A model generated the notes under the pieces. The model saw only the letters and a program-made list of their open reading frames with translations. It ran no database searches and was not told where the DNA came from. Positions 28,701 to 36,541 of a DNA stretch of 64,000 nucleotides are shown one piece after another. Position 1 is the first letter of the stretch. The number at the start of each line of letters is the position of its first letter. The stretch lies in the NCBI GenBank assembly GCA_024305405.1, contig JAKNDB010000104.1:124001-188000 (forward strand). Direction: 5' to 3'. Source of the stretch: Dirofilaria immitis. Lineage: Eukaryota; Nematoda; Chromadorea; Rhabditida; Onchocercidae. Position numbers and translations under genes: made by a program.

Positions 28701-31700
28701 TCTCTTCTAGAAATAATAAATGATAAACGATAGGAAGTTAATATTAATCATAAGCTTAATTGTTTTATATTTATTTTGAAATTATTCTTGATTTAATGCC
28801 AATATATTTATTCGTTTCATTTATCATTCCTTCAATGGCAAAAAAGAATTCATTCATTTTAAAATCGTTCTTATTAAATAAAATTTTGAAATGCAAAAAG
28901 AGAAAATGAAAATTGTTGGACCGAATGACGAAATTAAACTAAACATTCGTAATAAAATTTCGAAGTCCAAATTTTAAATTCCTAACCAAATTTACATCCT
29001 AAAACTACTTATTCAATAATGCTGGATGAAGTGAGTGAAGAAGTCCTGGCTGATATTTGGCTCTAGAAATCAAGCATCTAGGCCAAGTACGGCGTTGATA
29101 GGGCGTCAAGATAGAATTATCATCGGTATCTGACTATATAGATCATATCAGTTACATGTTGTGATATTTTTAAGTTTTGATTAAAATATGTTCTGGCATT
29201 TAATAATAACCGATCTTCGAACTTTTTAATTAATAATTGAACTGATAATAGATATTAATTAAGATGGTTAAAAAGGGTTATCAGGAAAGCAAATTAATAT
29301 TGATTAAGAATCATAATGCAATTCGTGAGAATTCTTTATCAAAATATTTAATTAATTATACAAGTTTATTGAATTCGAAGAAAAAAAACGAATGAATCAT
29401 AGATTTAGAAAATCAAAAGTCGAGATGTTTTATGAAATTTGAAGAATTGAAATGTTCATAATTTATACAATGGATATTTTATTAATTCGTAGTATTAGTA
29501 ATAAACAAAAGTTAGTAATAATAATTTATTTATTGAATTCAAATGTAAAGATATGGAAAATAAAACTAAAATAAGAAATAAATTTGAATTTATCAGCCTG
29601 AAATTTGCATCTGTTCATTGGACAATATCAAAAGATTTTACTTTAATAACTCATTTCGCTGACTAATAATAAAAATGAATTTTTGAAAAATTATCAATAC
29701 AACGTTTAAAATAAATTTGGAATAAATTAATAAATTTTATGAGAAATTTCAATAAATAATATTCAGAAAAAATTATTTTTCATAGGATTTATTTTAGTTT
29801 TAATTTAATCATTTTATCAATCAAGTAATGATAAATAATTTTTCAAAAAAGAAACATTTTTTTCATTAGTATATATCATTTCTGATATAAAAATGGTCAT
29901 TCAAAATAAATGGATAGATAAATGTAAGTCAATAATTTTTGTTAGTTAAAATTTAATTTAAACTAAAAGGAAAGATAAAAACATAAATATTCCATCATTT
30001 AATACTAATTACATATAATATTTTCATAATATAAAATGCTGAAAAGAAAAATAACAATTAAAATTTTAGAAAATTAGCAGCTGTCATAGTATTATTTAAA
30101 ATGAAGCATTAATTTTATAAAACTTTAAAAGAAGAAAACAAACATTAAAAAGTTTAAAAATGCGAATATTTTTAAAATTCTGCAATTTCTCGTTTAATCC
30201 GTAAATTATTTCAAACAATATTATGCATTTATTCCAAAGTAACACCAACTAATTGAATTGTCTTTTTAAGTGATAAAAGATGGCTTTATTGATTGATTCT
30301 GAAATAATAAAACCAAATAGCGAGGAAAAGTGAGTTTAATACATGGCTTATCTTTTTTTTGATCAAATTTTTTTTTTTTGAAATAGTCTAACTGAAAAGG
30401 ATAGAGACTGTTAAATTGATGGCGTCCATTCAAAAATTTTATTAAATTGGCTAAGAAAAAAGAAATATTGTGCTAATTTTGGATAAGCAGCAATTGTTAT
30501 GGGAATTATTAGCAACTAAGTTTGATTTGAAAATGACTTCTTTGCACTTTTCTATTCTAAATAAATGGGAGTTAGATCATTAAATTTAATTTTTAACTAT
30601 CAAAATTTGCTTTAAAATGCTAAAATTCTAAAGAAAAACAAAAGAGAGAAATTCCCTTTCGGTTTCTTTAACAATTTTTTTTTTTGGATTCTAATATTCT
30701 TTGATTCAGTCTCTGAAAAAAAAAAGGAAGAAATCTGCAAGCAAACTTTATGGAATTGAAATTGGATTAAACTTTATAGCTGAGATAATGAGTAGAATAA
30801 AAAAAATTGTTAAGATTAGAAGCTTGAAAAGTTTTGAAAGCTAACATTATGAATCATTATCGATATCAATGGTTGCATGTGTACCACCTGACTTAACTTA
30901 ATACAATGTTAAAATTACTGATTAATCCTGACGAAATTAACTATCAATAATTATCGTGTATTACTTCATCTGCATGCAATTATTAGCTGGAAATTTTAAT
31001 AAACGCAAAGAAAAAAATTAGCCTAGCTATGAAATTTTGCAAATTTTTAACAAAACAATCATATATTAATAATTAATTTTAAATATTTATTAAAAAAATA
31101 AAAACTTCTTTTTATAAATTATTTTAAAATTTGATTATTCTTTCTTGGCAAATTTCTATTTCAAATTGGCTATTTTACATAATCGAAATTAACAAATGTT
31201 ATTATAAGGAATTCATTTGTTTATTTATTTGTTTGTTTGTTTGTTTGTTTGTTTGTTTGTTTGTTTGCGACAATAATCAATCATTAAATGTTTGAAAAAT
31301 AATCAGTGCTTTTAATTAAAGCTTTTAATTTTTTTTTTAGCAGAAAAGAAAAATGAAAAATTGAAAGAAAGAAAAAACAATTTTACTTTTGTTTGCTTCC
31401 TTCACTAACTAAAATTATATTATTCTATAAGTTTTTTTTGTTACAAATATATAAATAAAATTTAGAATGGAAGAAAAGATAGGAAAAAGAAAGAAATTGA
31501 AGTACTGTAGTGATGTTTATTAAAAGTTTAGCTTATACTATTGCTTTTGTTCTTTGATCATTTATATAATTTCGGCGAAAATGTTTCTGATAAAAAAAAC
31601 ACTTGGATAAAAAGCTTTTGATGATAAAATTTCTAAATTAAATATTATAATAAAAAAAGGATTGATTTTTAAAAAGTGCTATTTTAAATGATTTTTTATG

Positions 31701-34700
31701 CTTTAATATTACATAAAAGTTTTCCCTTTCCTCAATAATTCGTATATATATATATATATATCTTTTCTAAATCATTCATTCTCGAGATGATTTTTTTTTA
31801 ATCAAAAAAATGAATGAAAATACATTTCTTTTTTATTTCATATGAAATATACTTAACTGATTGTACAAACTCAATGCCATTAGCTAATTAATATTTTTCG
31901 ATATATTTAATTATTTTAAATTTGCATAATTCATAAATTATCTCTCCTTTATATATCTTCTCATTTATAAATTATTCTCTAAAAAAAAACTAAATAAGTG
32001 ATATAATTTGAAATAGAATTAAATATACTAAATGATTTGAAGTAAATGATATTCTATGATATTTAAATAATATGTACCAGCACGCAACATGCACGATCAT
32101 TTGAATATAGTGCATGCAAACTATAGCTAATTCTCAGCAATTCGAGAAAATTATGAAAAAAAATGAAAAGTTGATTTTTATATAATAAACCAAATGAGGG
32201 AAAGAGAATAGTTAGCAATTTTCAAACAATTTTAAAAATTCAATCTCATCCAATTATTTAATATATTAGATATGACGAATTTGAGTTAAAACAAATTTAT
32301 TGGTAAATTAATTGGAAATAATTTATTTTCAATTACTGAAATTTAATTATCAGATAGAATTTCAATTAATTAGTATTCGATTTTAATATTTTTAAATTCA
32401 CTTCTTTCGTGTCGTTTTTAATTACTTTTTAAATTTTAGTATTTGCATGCTTTCTTATTTTTTGATGAATTGTTCTAATTTATTTGAAATGAATGTTTTC
32501 ATCAAATAAATATTTATATTTGGAACGATTATCTTAAGAAAAAGATAAGAATGGAATATTATTATTCCATTCGTATTCTGATATGATATCTGAAATTTTG
32601 AAGTAGTTGACTAATAATTTTAAATATACAAATTCCCAATTATTTAAGCAATTTCGTGATTTTCGCATACATGCATGTTGCATGCATAAGGATAAAATGA
32701 TATTAATAATTAAACGCATCATTATTATCAATATTAATACTAAGTGGACTAATTAAGTACATTATTATTATTATTATCAATATTGATACCAAGTAGACTA
32801 ATTAAATACATTATTATTATCAATATTGATACTAAATAAACTAATTAAATACACTATTATTATCAATATTGATACTAAATAAACTAATTAAATACATTGT
32901 TATTATCAATATTGATACTAAATAGACTAATTAAATACATTGTTATTATCAATATTGATACTAAATAAACTAATTAAATACATTGTTATTATCAATATTG
33001 ATACTAAATAAACTAATTAAATACATTGTTATTATCAATATTGATACTAAATAGACTAATTAAATACATTGTTATTATCAATATTGATACTAAATAAACT
33101 AATTAAATACATTGTTATTATCAATATTGATACTAAATAAACTAATTAAATACATTGTTATTATCAATATTGATACTAAATAGACTAATTAAGCACGTCA
33201 TTACTAAATATTGATAGTAAGCATACCTAATTTTAATAATAATTAGAAGTGTTAACTGAGATTTTTTAGAATAGTTTTATAATTGATAGAAAAACATGGA
33301 AGGAAAAAATGATAGAAGGAAAAAAATGATAGAAGGAAAAAATGATAGAAGGAAAAAATGATAGAAGGAAAAAATGATAGAAGGAAAAAATGATAGAAGG
33401 AAAAAATGATAGAAGGAAAAATGATAGAAGGAAAAATGATAGAAGGAAAAATGATAGAAGGAAAAAAATGATAGAAGGAAAAAATGATAGAAGGAAAAAA
33501 TGATAGAAGGAAAAATGATAGAAGGAAAAAATGATAGAAGGAAAAAATGATAGAAGGAAAAAATGATAGAAGGAAAAAATGATAGAAGGAAAAAATGGCA
33601 AAACGGAAAATTTGGTTGACAAATGAAAGAATAAACAAACATAAAGATGAATTAATACTTCAAATTAATTGCCAGAATTTCGAGACTAATAGAAAAGCTT
33701 TCCGTTCAATCAATTCAATCGAGAGCAGAAAATTTGGCTGGTAAATAAGTGAAGATAGAAAGAAGTATCTAATAAATAAGAACAAGGAAAAAATTTCGTT
33801 AGTTGATAATCATCTTGAATATGATTGCTTTTTTTGTCTCATATTTTCAATTGATAAGAAACTAAGATATGTATGAAAAAAAAGGTATATAAATAAGATG
33901 TGTATGAAAGGGAAAGCTATATCAGTAAAGGTATATGTATAAAAAATGTTAATATAGCTAAATATACCTATATTCAAAATAAATTATTTTCTCGATATAT
34001 TCGTTATTGTATAAATAATAGAATAATTAAGAAAGAAATGGTAGCATATATTGTTGGAATAAATTGAAATATAATTAATTTATAAATTGAAATGAAATAA
34101 GAAAATAAAAAAATAATTTAAAAGATCAAACTTAAAAAATTTAAACAAATAATCGTAAAAGTATTATTATTTGCTTATCTTTTTTTAGAATAAAAACATA
34201 TTTATTTAATAATTTTTAACAAAATTTTCAAATTTTCAACAGCGATTCAACCATGCATTTAAACATTGATTGGCATATAAATAAATGAAATGGAAAATAA
34301 GGAATGGAAGGAAATATTTTCTTTTTTTTCTTTGATAGTTGGTTTAAAAAAAGGATGATAAATGCTGCAAAAAGGGAATTCATTACTTCTGCAATACTTT
34401 TTTCTATTAATTGATAAGTCTGATAAGTAGGTAAGTGGCCGCATTTTATTGGGTGAGAAAAAGTATGTAAACAAGAGAAGAAATAAATTGGTTTAATAAA
34501 ATTTGTTCGTGAAAAATAAAAGAATCCGACATAAAACTTCGTTTCTAATTAATTTCAGGAAAAATATTGAATTGAATTTAAAAAAGAGCTTGATAGATTT
34601 CCTTTAATAGGAAGTTAATGTAAAAGAAAAAAAATATGGAAAAAATAAGTTTGTAATAATTGAAATAAGAAATATTGATTTTATTGTTTGCTTTAAAATT

Positions 34701-36541
34701 TGATCAAAATTGGTCGAGAAATAAGAAAATAAAACAATGATTAAGCAGTTAAGCTAATTGTAAATCTTTTGCATAATTAGTTTTAATTTTTTTAATAAAC
34801 AATTATAAATGAATGATTATGTATTAGAAAATTCTATTCAACGGAAGTCAATGTAAGTTAAAATAGATCATTGGAGGCTCAAAAATTGGTAAACAATCGT
34901 GTGACTTTTCGGGAATATTGATTTATTTTATTTTATAAAATAATCTTTCCAGAAATATTTCTATTATTGGTCTAATTATATAGTGAATTAATAACAAGAA
35001 ATGAAAATAAAAATTTTTCAAAATTATTGATAAATTTTATTATTGCATAAAATATTAAACGGTAAATGGTTAGTTAATCAACAAAAATTTGAATTTAGGC
35101 ATTGCTTACATTTCGAGAATTTTATCAAAATAAAAAAGAATGAAAAATGATGATTAGGAAAGTTCAATGATTTTTGTTGATTAAAAATTACTGATACTAT
35201 TGCTAAAATGATAATTTGAAAATGTAAAACAAAAGAGAAGAAAAATGGATGAAAGGATCGGAAAGTTGGATTTTAGATTTTCAAAAATTATCATAGAATC
35301 AATTAGATACCGTATTTTAATGATTTATATAAAATTATTTCTGTAATAATAAATAGGCGGATGGAATAGATGTGATTCTCGAATTGTATATTGGAATATT
35401 AGTAAATTTGAAAGACACTACTTACTATTTGTTCCTAAGCAACAGCATGTCATTGTTTACAAATGATAATAAGATAATCAATCAGCTTCTTTAATAATTA
35501 TCAACCTTTTAATACAAATAATTTATTCAAATCAAGAAAATAGAAATTTCAAGAAGGAGAAAAAGAAAGATATGATTAAAAATTCGAGAAATGTAAAATC
35601 AAAAAAATAAACATTCTGAGTTTTTTAGACTCAAATAATTTTTAATAATTTATTGAAATCAAAAAAAATCAGCAATTTCATTTATTTCTATAGAAAAAAA
35701 AGATATTATATTCAACCGATGGAAAGTTTAAGAATGGGATAAATGTTTTGAAATATGAATAATGATGCTATGATTTTTTATGACATTTTCTCAAGAGTGC
35801 ATGTCGTCTTTTAAAGTTGTCAACTTGGTGTGTAGTCAAACTTTAAGACTTCTTTCTGGAATTTTTTTCGATCATAATAAATTTCCGGTAGAATTTCTCA
35901 TATTTCAGAAAGATTAATCTTCAAAAATTTGCAATCAAATAATTGAAAATTTTAATTGCAGATTAATTGATGTCGAATTTGCATATCAAATATTCAGCAG
36001 ATGATTTAGCTAAAAATAAAAAAGACAGAAAAAACGAACCTTCGATAAAAGGAACATGGTGAAGCTGATATTCTTGATAATGATGATGATAATGGTCGAC
36101 TTTTGATCTCTGGATCTGCTAAAATTTTAATAAAAATTAAAATTTCTAAATAAAAATTACAATTAGATATTAAAATAGTTGCTACTAATCAATAATATAT
36201 ATTAAATACATAGACGAAAATAATAGCTCAAATTTCGATTTTAATTAGAATTCAAAATTCTTTTTAAAATGGCAGCAACAAAAAAGAAAATCGGAATTTA
36301 TAAATAGATGTCATAATGAAGTAAGCTTATACTATTACAATTTCCTTTTATTTAAATGAATCAATTAATTTAAAATGAATTTTAATTTCTGATATACCTT
36401 ATCTTATTTGGTTAATTAAATTAATTAATTATAAAACTTACAATTAACAACACCGAAATCACTAAGTATAACAGATGGTGAATTGAAATGTCGTAATGAA
36501 TTTCTTGGAATGATAGTAGTACGAAGAGCTGTTTGATCCAT
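8684..36541 (-). CDS. kcnl: Small-conductance Ca2+-activated K+ channel (SK/KCNN family), 19-exon model
   Basis: Predicted plasma-membrane potassium channel gated by Ca2+ through constitutively bound calmodulin; in the family it produces afterhyperpolarisation in nerve and muscle. Exons (minus): 36541-36442, 36118-36040, 32120-32078, 29133-29009, 27890-27789, 26841-26739, 24425-24305, 19676-19550, 13194-13035, 12804-12715, 12404-12290, 11903-11752, 11381-11224, 11079-11022, 10672-10654, 10369-10305, 9902-9754, 9446-9287, 8794-8684. All phases agree, giving 678 aa. Approximate residues: S1 288-309, S2 324-347, S3 365-387, S4 412-435 with few charges, S4-S5 linker [18 protein letters not shown] 444-461, S5 471-487, selectivity filter GYGD 518-521, S6 532-551, calmodulin-binding domain about 558-640, short C-terminal helix. 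Residues 1-266 are a basic, Ser-rich cytoplasmic N-terminus that I do not match to a named domain. The order and spacing fit KCNN throughout. The core introns (under 500 nt) hold nothing notable except a TA tract. The start at 36541 is the least certain part: the frame stays open upstream to about 36615, and remote 5' exons are possible. Confidence 0.93.
9287..9446 (-). CDS. kcnl: SK channel exon 18: calmodulin-binding domain, distal half
   Basis: 160 nt. It encodes FIHKYKNSC, then [20 protein letters not shown] and [16 protein letters not shown], matching the second calmodulin-binding helix of SK channels. The acceptor TATTTTTAG and donor AAG|GTAGC are clear. Confidence 0.92.
9754..9902 (-). 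CDS. kcnl: SK channel exon 17: S6 end and proximal calmodulin-binding domain
   Basis: 149 nt. It encodes [20 protein letters not shown], the S6 end and gate region, followed by [20 protein letters not shown] and [10 protein letters not shown], the conserved start of the calmodulin-binding domain. It ends in phase 2; the split codon (TG+G) makes the conserved Trp. Confidence 0.93.
10305..10369 (-). CDS. kcnl: SK channel exon 16: selectivity filter and start of S6
   Basis: 65 nt. Two bases complete the first Gly of the filter; the exon then encodes [20 protein letters not shown], the K+ channel signature and the outer part of S6. The acceptor is AAATTCATAG and the donor GTG|GTATGT. Confidence 0.93.
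10654..10672 (-). CDS. kcnl: SK channel exon 15: 19-nt pore microexon
   Basis: 19 nt between AATTTCAG and GTAAGTTC. It encodes VTFMSV plus the first base of the filter Gly, linking SLWFII (exon 14) to GYGD (exon 16), as expected from KCNN pore sequences. Without it the frame and the pore are lost. Confidence 0.88.
10723..10770. repeat. (TA)n microsatellite in a pore intron
   Basis: Nearly pure TA dinucleotide run in the 349-nt intron between channel exons 14 and 15. Likely to be length-polymorphic. Confidence 0.9.
11022..11079 (-). CDS. kcnl: SK channel exon 14: turret and pore helix
   Basis: 58 nt, acceptor AATCCTTACAG, donor ATA|GTAAGAG. Joined in phase 2 to CER of exon 13 it reads [19 protein letters not shown], the turret and pore helix. 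Another frame is also open here but breaks the family alignment. Confidence 0.88.
11224..11381 (-). CDS. kcnl: SK channel exon 13: S4-S5 linker and S5
   Basis: 158 nt. It encodes [19 protein letters not shown] and [19 protein letters not shown], then [13 protein letters not shown]. The linker is strongly conserved in SK channels, where it contacts the calmodulin N-lobe. Clear acceptor TTTTTTTCAG. Confidence 0.93.
11752..11903 (-). CDS. kcnl: SK channel exon 12: S3-S4 loop and S4
   Basis: 152 nt. An extracellular loop ([20 protein letters not shown]) is followed by [20 protein letters not shown] and VLHSKQFQ, a typical weakly charged SK-type S4. Confidence 0.92.
12290..12404 (-). CDS. kcnl: SK channel exon 11: S2-S3 linker and S3
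   Basis: 115 nt. It encodes [20 protein letters not shown], matching the conserved GADDWR element of KCNN, then S3 [18 protein letters not shown]. Phase 0 in, phase 1 out. Confidence 0.93.
12715..12804 (-). CDS. kcnl: SK channel exon 10: S2
   Basis: 90 nt, exactly 30 codons. [20 protein letters not shown] then [10 protein letters not shown] forms the second membrane segment and the YH motif at its cytoplasmic end. Acceptor CATTTCAG, donor GAA|GTATGTG. Confidence 0.9.
13035..13194 (-). CDS. kcnl: SK channel exon 9: S1
   Basis: 160 nt. It encodes [20 protein letters not shown] and [17 protein letters not shown], matching the basic pre-S1 stretch and S1 of SK channels. It is the first exon of the compact core; the intron upstream is 6.4 kb. 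Confidence 0.92.
14765..14816 (-). CDS. kcnl: Candidate alternative first exon of the channel
   Basis: AAATTTTCACAG is followed after 2 bases by ATG (14814-14812) and 16 open codons ([16 protein letters not shown]). A GTGATT donor then leaves phase 2, exactly the phase needed to enter exon 9. The acceptor next to an ATG is what an SL trans-spliced start looks like. It would give a short channel lacking the long N-terminus. The donor is only moderate, and chance agreement is possible. Confidence 0.35.
15884..16094. repeat. Degenerate minisatellite, unit about 33-37 bp
   Basis: Six to seven diverged units share a core like ATTTCCGTCTAATTACGTCT followed by an AAAG/TGATGC-like tail. The copies have drifted, so this is an old array. 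It lies in channel intron 8. Confidence 0.75.
17060..17145. repeat. GA-rich purine tract
   Basis: Runs of GAGAGA, GGAGA and GAAA/GAATGAAA units, strongly purine-biased on the plus strand, inside channel intron 8. Confidence 0.8.
19550..19676 (-). CDS. kcnl: SK channel exon 8: basic N-terminal segment
   Basis: 127 nt. It encodes [20 protein letters not shown] then [20 protein letters not shown], a basic cytoplasmic stretch. Donor AGCAG|GTAATT is in phase 2, matching exon 9. Assigned by phase and higher GC; I recognise no domain. Confidence 0.8.
20123..20227 (-). CDS. kcnl: Candidate cassette exon (7b) of the channel
   Basis: 105 nt (35 codons) with acceptor GTGGTATCAG and donor ACAT|GTAGGA. 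Phase 1 at both ends, so it can be included or skipped between exons 7 and 8 without shifting frame. It reads [20 protein letters not shown] then [15 protein letters not shown] and is clearly richer in GC than the flanking intron. Inclusion would give 713 aa instead of 678. It also contains an ATG three bases inside, so an alternative start is possible. Confidence 0.55.
20637..20728. repeat. Tandem duplication, two units of about 45 bp
   Basis: Two purine-rich copies, each running from ATGGATGAT through a GA-rich stretch to AATTTCATC and an AAAGG-TATT tail. They lie in different frames relative to each other, which argues against coding. The plus strand has a TTTTCATTTTCAG just before copy 1, but no gene context. 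Confidence 0.7.
21012..21096. repeat. (GA)n-rich microsatellite
   Basis: Long GAGAGA tract with GGGA and CAAAGA interruptions in channel intron 7. Confidence 0.85.
22983..23031. repeat. AAT/ATT palindromic microsatellite
   Basis: A run of AAT units switches directly to a run of ATT units, making an almost perfect palindrome that could extrude as a hairpin. Confidence 0.85.
24305..24425 (-). CDS. kcnl: SK channel exon 7: N-terminal segment
   Basis: 121 nt. [20 protein letters not shown], then [20 protein letters not shown]; phase 0 in, phase 1 out. Acceptor ATAATTTTAG, donor GAAG|GTAAAAG. Cytoplasmic, Ser/Arg-containing, no named domain. Confidence 0.8.
24888..25027. repeat. Perfect 69-bp tandem duplication
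   Basis: Two identical head-to-tail copies, 24888-24956 and 24957-25025, in channel intron 6. The lack of divergence means a recent duplication or an assembly artefact. Confidence 0.9.
26739..26841 (-). CDS. kcnl: SK channel exon 6: N-terminal segment
   Basis: 103 nt. [20 protein letters not shown] then [14 protein letters not shown]. Acceptor TTTTTTTTCAG, donor CTCAG|GTTGAA. Phase 2 in, phase 0 out, matching its neighbours. Confidence 0.8.
27789..27890 (-). CDS. kcnl: SK channel exon 5: N-terminal segment
   Basis: 102 nt. It reads [20 protein letters not shown] then [13 protein letters not shown]. The donor ACCAT|GTAGGC is chosen because it alone gives the phase 2 needed by exon 6. Another frame is open across most of the exon, but its only phase-2 donor (AG|GTGCAA) yields a less protein-like product. 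Confidence 0.7.
29009..29133 (-). CDS. kcnl: SK channel exon 4: N-terminal segment
   Basis: 125 nt. [20 protein letters not shown] then [20 protein letters not shown]. The donor AATAA|GTAGTT sits inside an AAG codon followed by an in-frame TAG, so without splicing the frame would end 2 bases later. Phase 0 in, phase 2 out. Confidence 0.75.
29134..32077 (-). other. Channel intron 3 (2.9 kb)
   Basis: AT-rich. It holds a (GTTT)n run at 31216-31267 and a (TA)n run near 31743. A patch at 30870-30980 is open in one short minus-strand frame after AAGTCAG, but no phase-compatible exon could be built from it. Confidence 0.5.
31216..31267. repeat. (GTTT)n microsatellite
   Basis: About twelve GTTT/ATTT units in channel intron 3. 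Confidence 0.9.
32078..32120 (-). CDS. kcnl: SK channel exon 3: 43-nt microexon
   Basis: Between TTAGCTATAG and GTACAT. It reads one base plus [14 protein letters not shown]. It converts the phase 2 end of exon 2 to the phase 0 start of exon 4, a change no other island found between them can make. Support is phase logic plus local GC; no homologue is recognised. Confidence 0.65.
32720..33193. repeat. 43-bp tandem repeat with three-unit higher-order period
   Basis: About eleven copies of a 43-bp AT-rich unit containing ATTATCAATATTGATACTAA. Each ends in either TAGACTAAT or TAAACTAAT. From the second unit the variants follow the order TAGACT, AAACT, AAACT and repeat it, so the array grew in blocks of three (129 bp). 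The first and last units are the most diverged. Confidence 0.9.
33284..33598. repeat. 16-bp purine minisatellite
   Basis: About twenty copies of GATAGAAGGAAAAAAT, varying by one to three A residues. It is open in three minus-strand frames at once (120-130 codons of Phe/Ser/Leu/His), which is a by-product of the repeat and not a gene. Confidence 0.93.
36040..36118 (-). CDS. kcnl: SK channel exon 2: Ser-rich N-terminal segment
   Basis: 79 nt. [20 protein letters not shown] then CSFYR; phase 1 in, phase 2 out. Acceptor AAATTTTAG, donor GAAG|GTTCGT. The Ser/Arg pattern suggests phosphorylation sites, which is inference only. Confidence 0.75.
36442..36541 (-). CDS. kcnl: SK channel exon 1 in this model (putative start)
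   Basis: From ATG at 36541: [20 protein letters not shown] then [13 protein letters not shown], ending at a strong donor AATT|GTAAGTTT in phase 1. The open frame continues upstream of the ATG as protein-like sequence (for example KDKRLEPFSHLS) to a TGA near 36618. The true exon may therefore start further 5', for instance at the CCATTCAG acceptor at about 36551. Confidence 0.7.

Larger units (their letters stand above)
32121..36039 (-). other. Channel intron 2 (3.9 kb) with two satellite blocks
   Basis: Holds two adjacent tandem-repeat blocks (32720-33193 and 33284-33598, listed separately). The rest is AT-rich with no supported exon. A strong GTAAGT donor follows an ATG with 9 open codons near 35410-35440 on the minus strand, but its phase does not fit the next exon. 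Confidence 0.55.

Noticed and set aside
32720..33193. CRISPR-like array
   Set aside because: The units are contiguous, with no unique spacers; it is a tandem satellite in eukaryotic intronic DNA.
33252..33642. Three overlapping minus-strand ORFs of 118-128 codons rich in Phe, Ser, Leu and His
   Set aside because: All three frames are open because the 16-bp minisatellite has no stop in any minus-strand frame; no splice or start context.
35395..35450. Minus-strand ATG with 9 codons before a strong GTAAGT donor
   Set aside because: No acceptor is nearby and the phase does not match the next channel exon.
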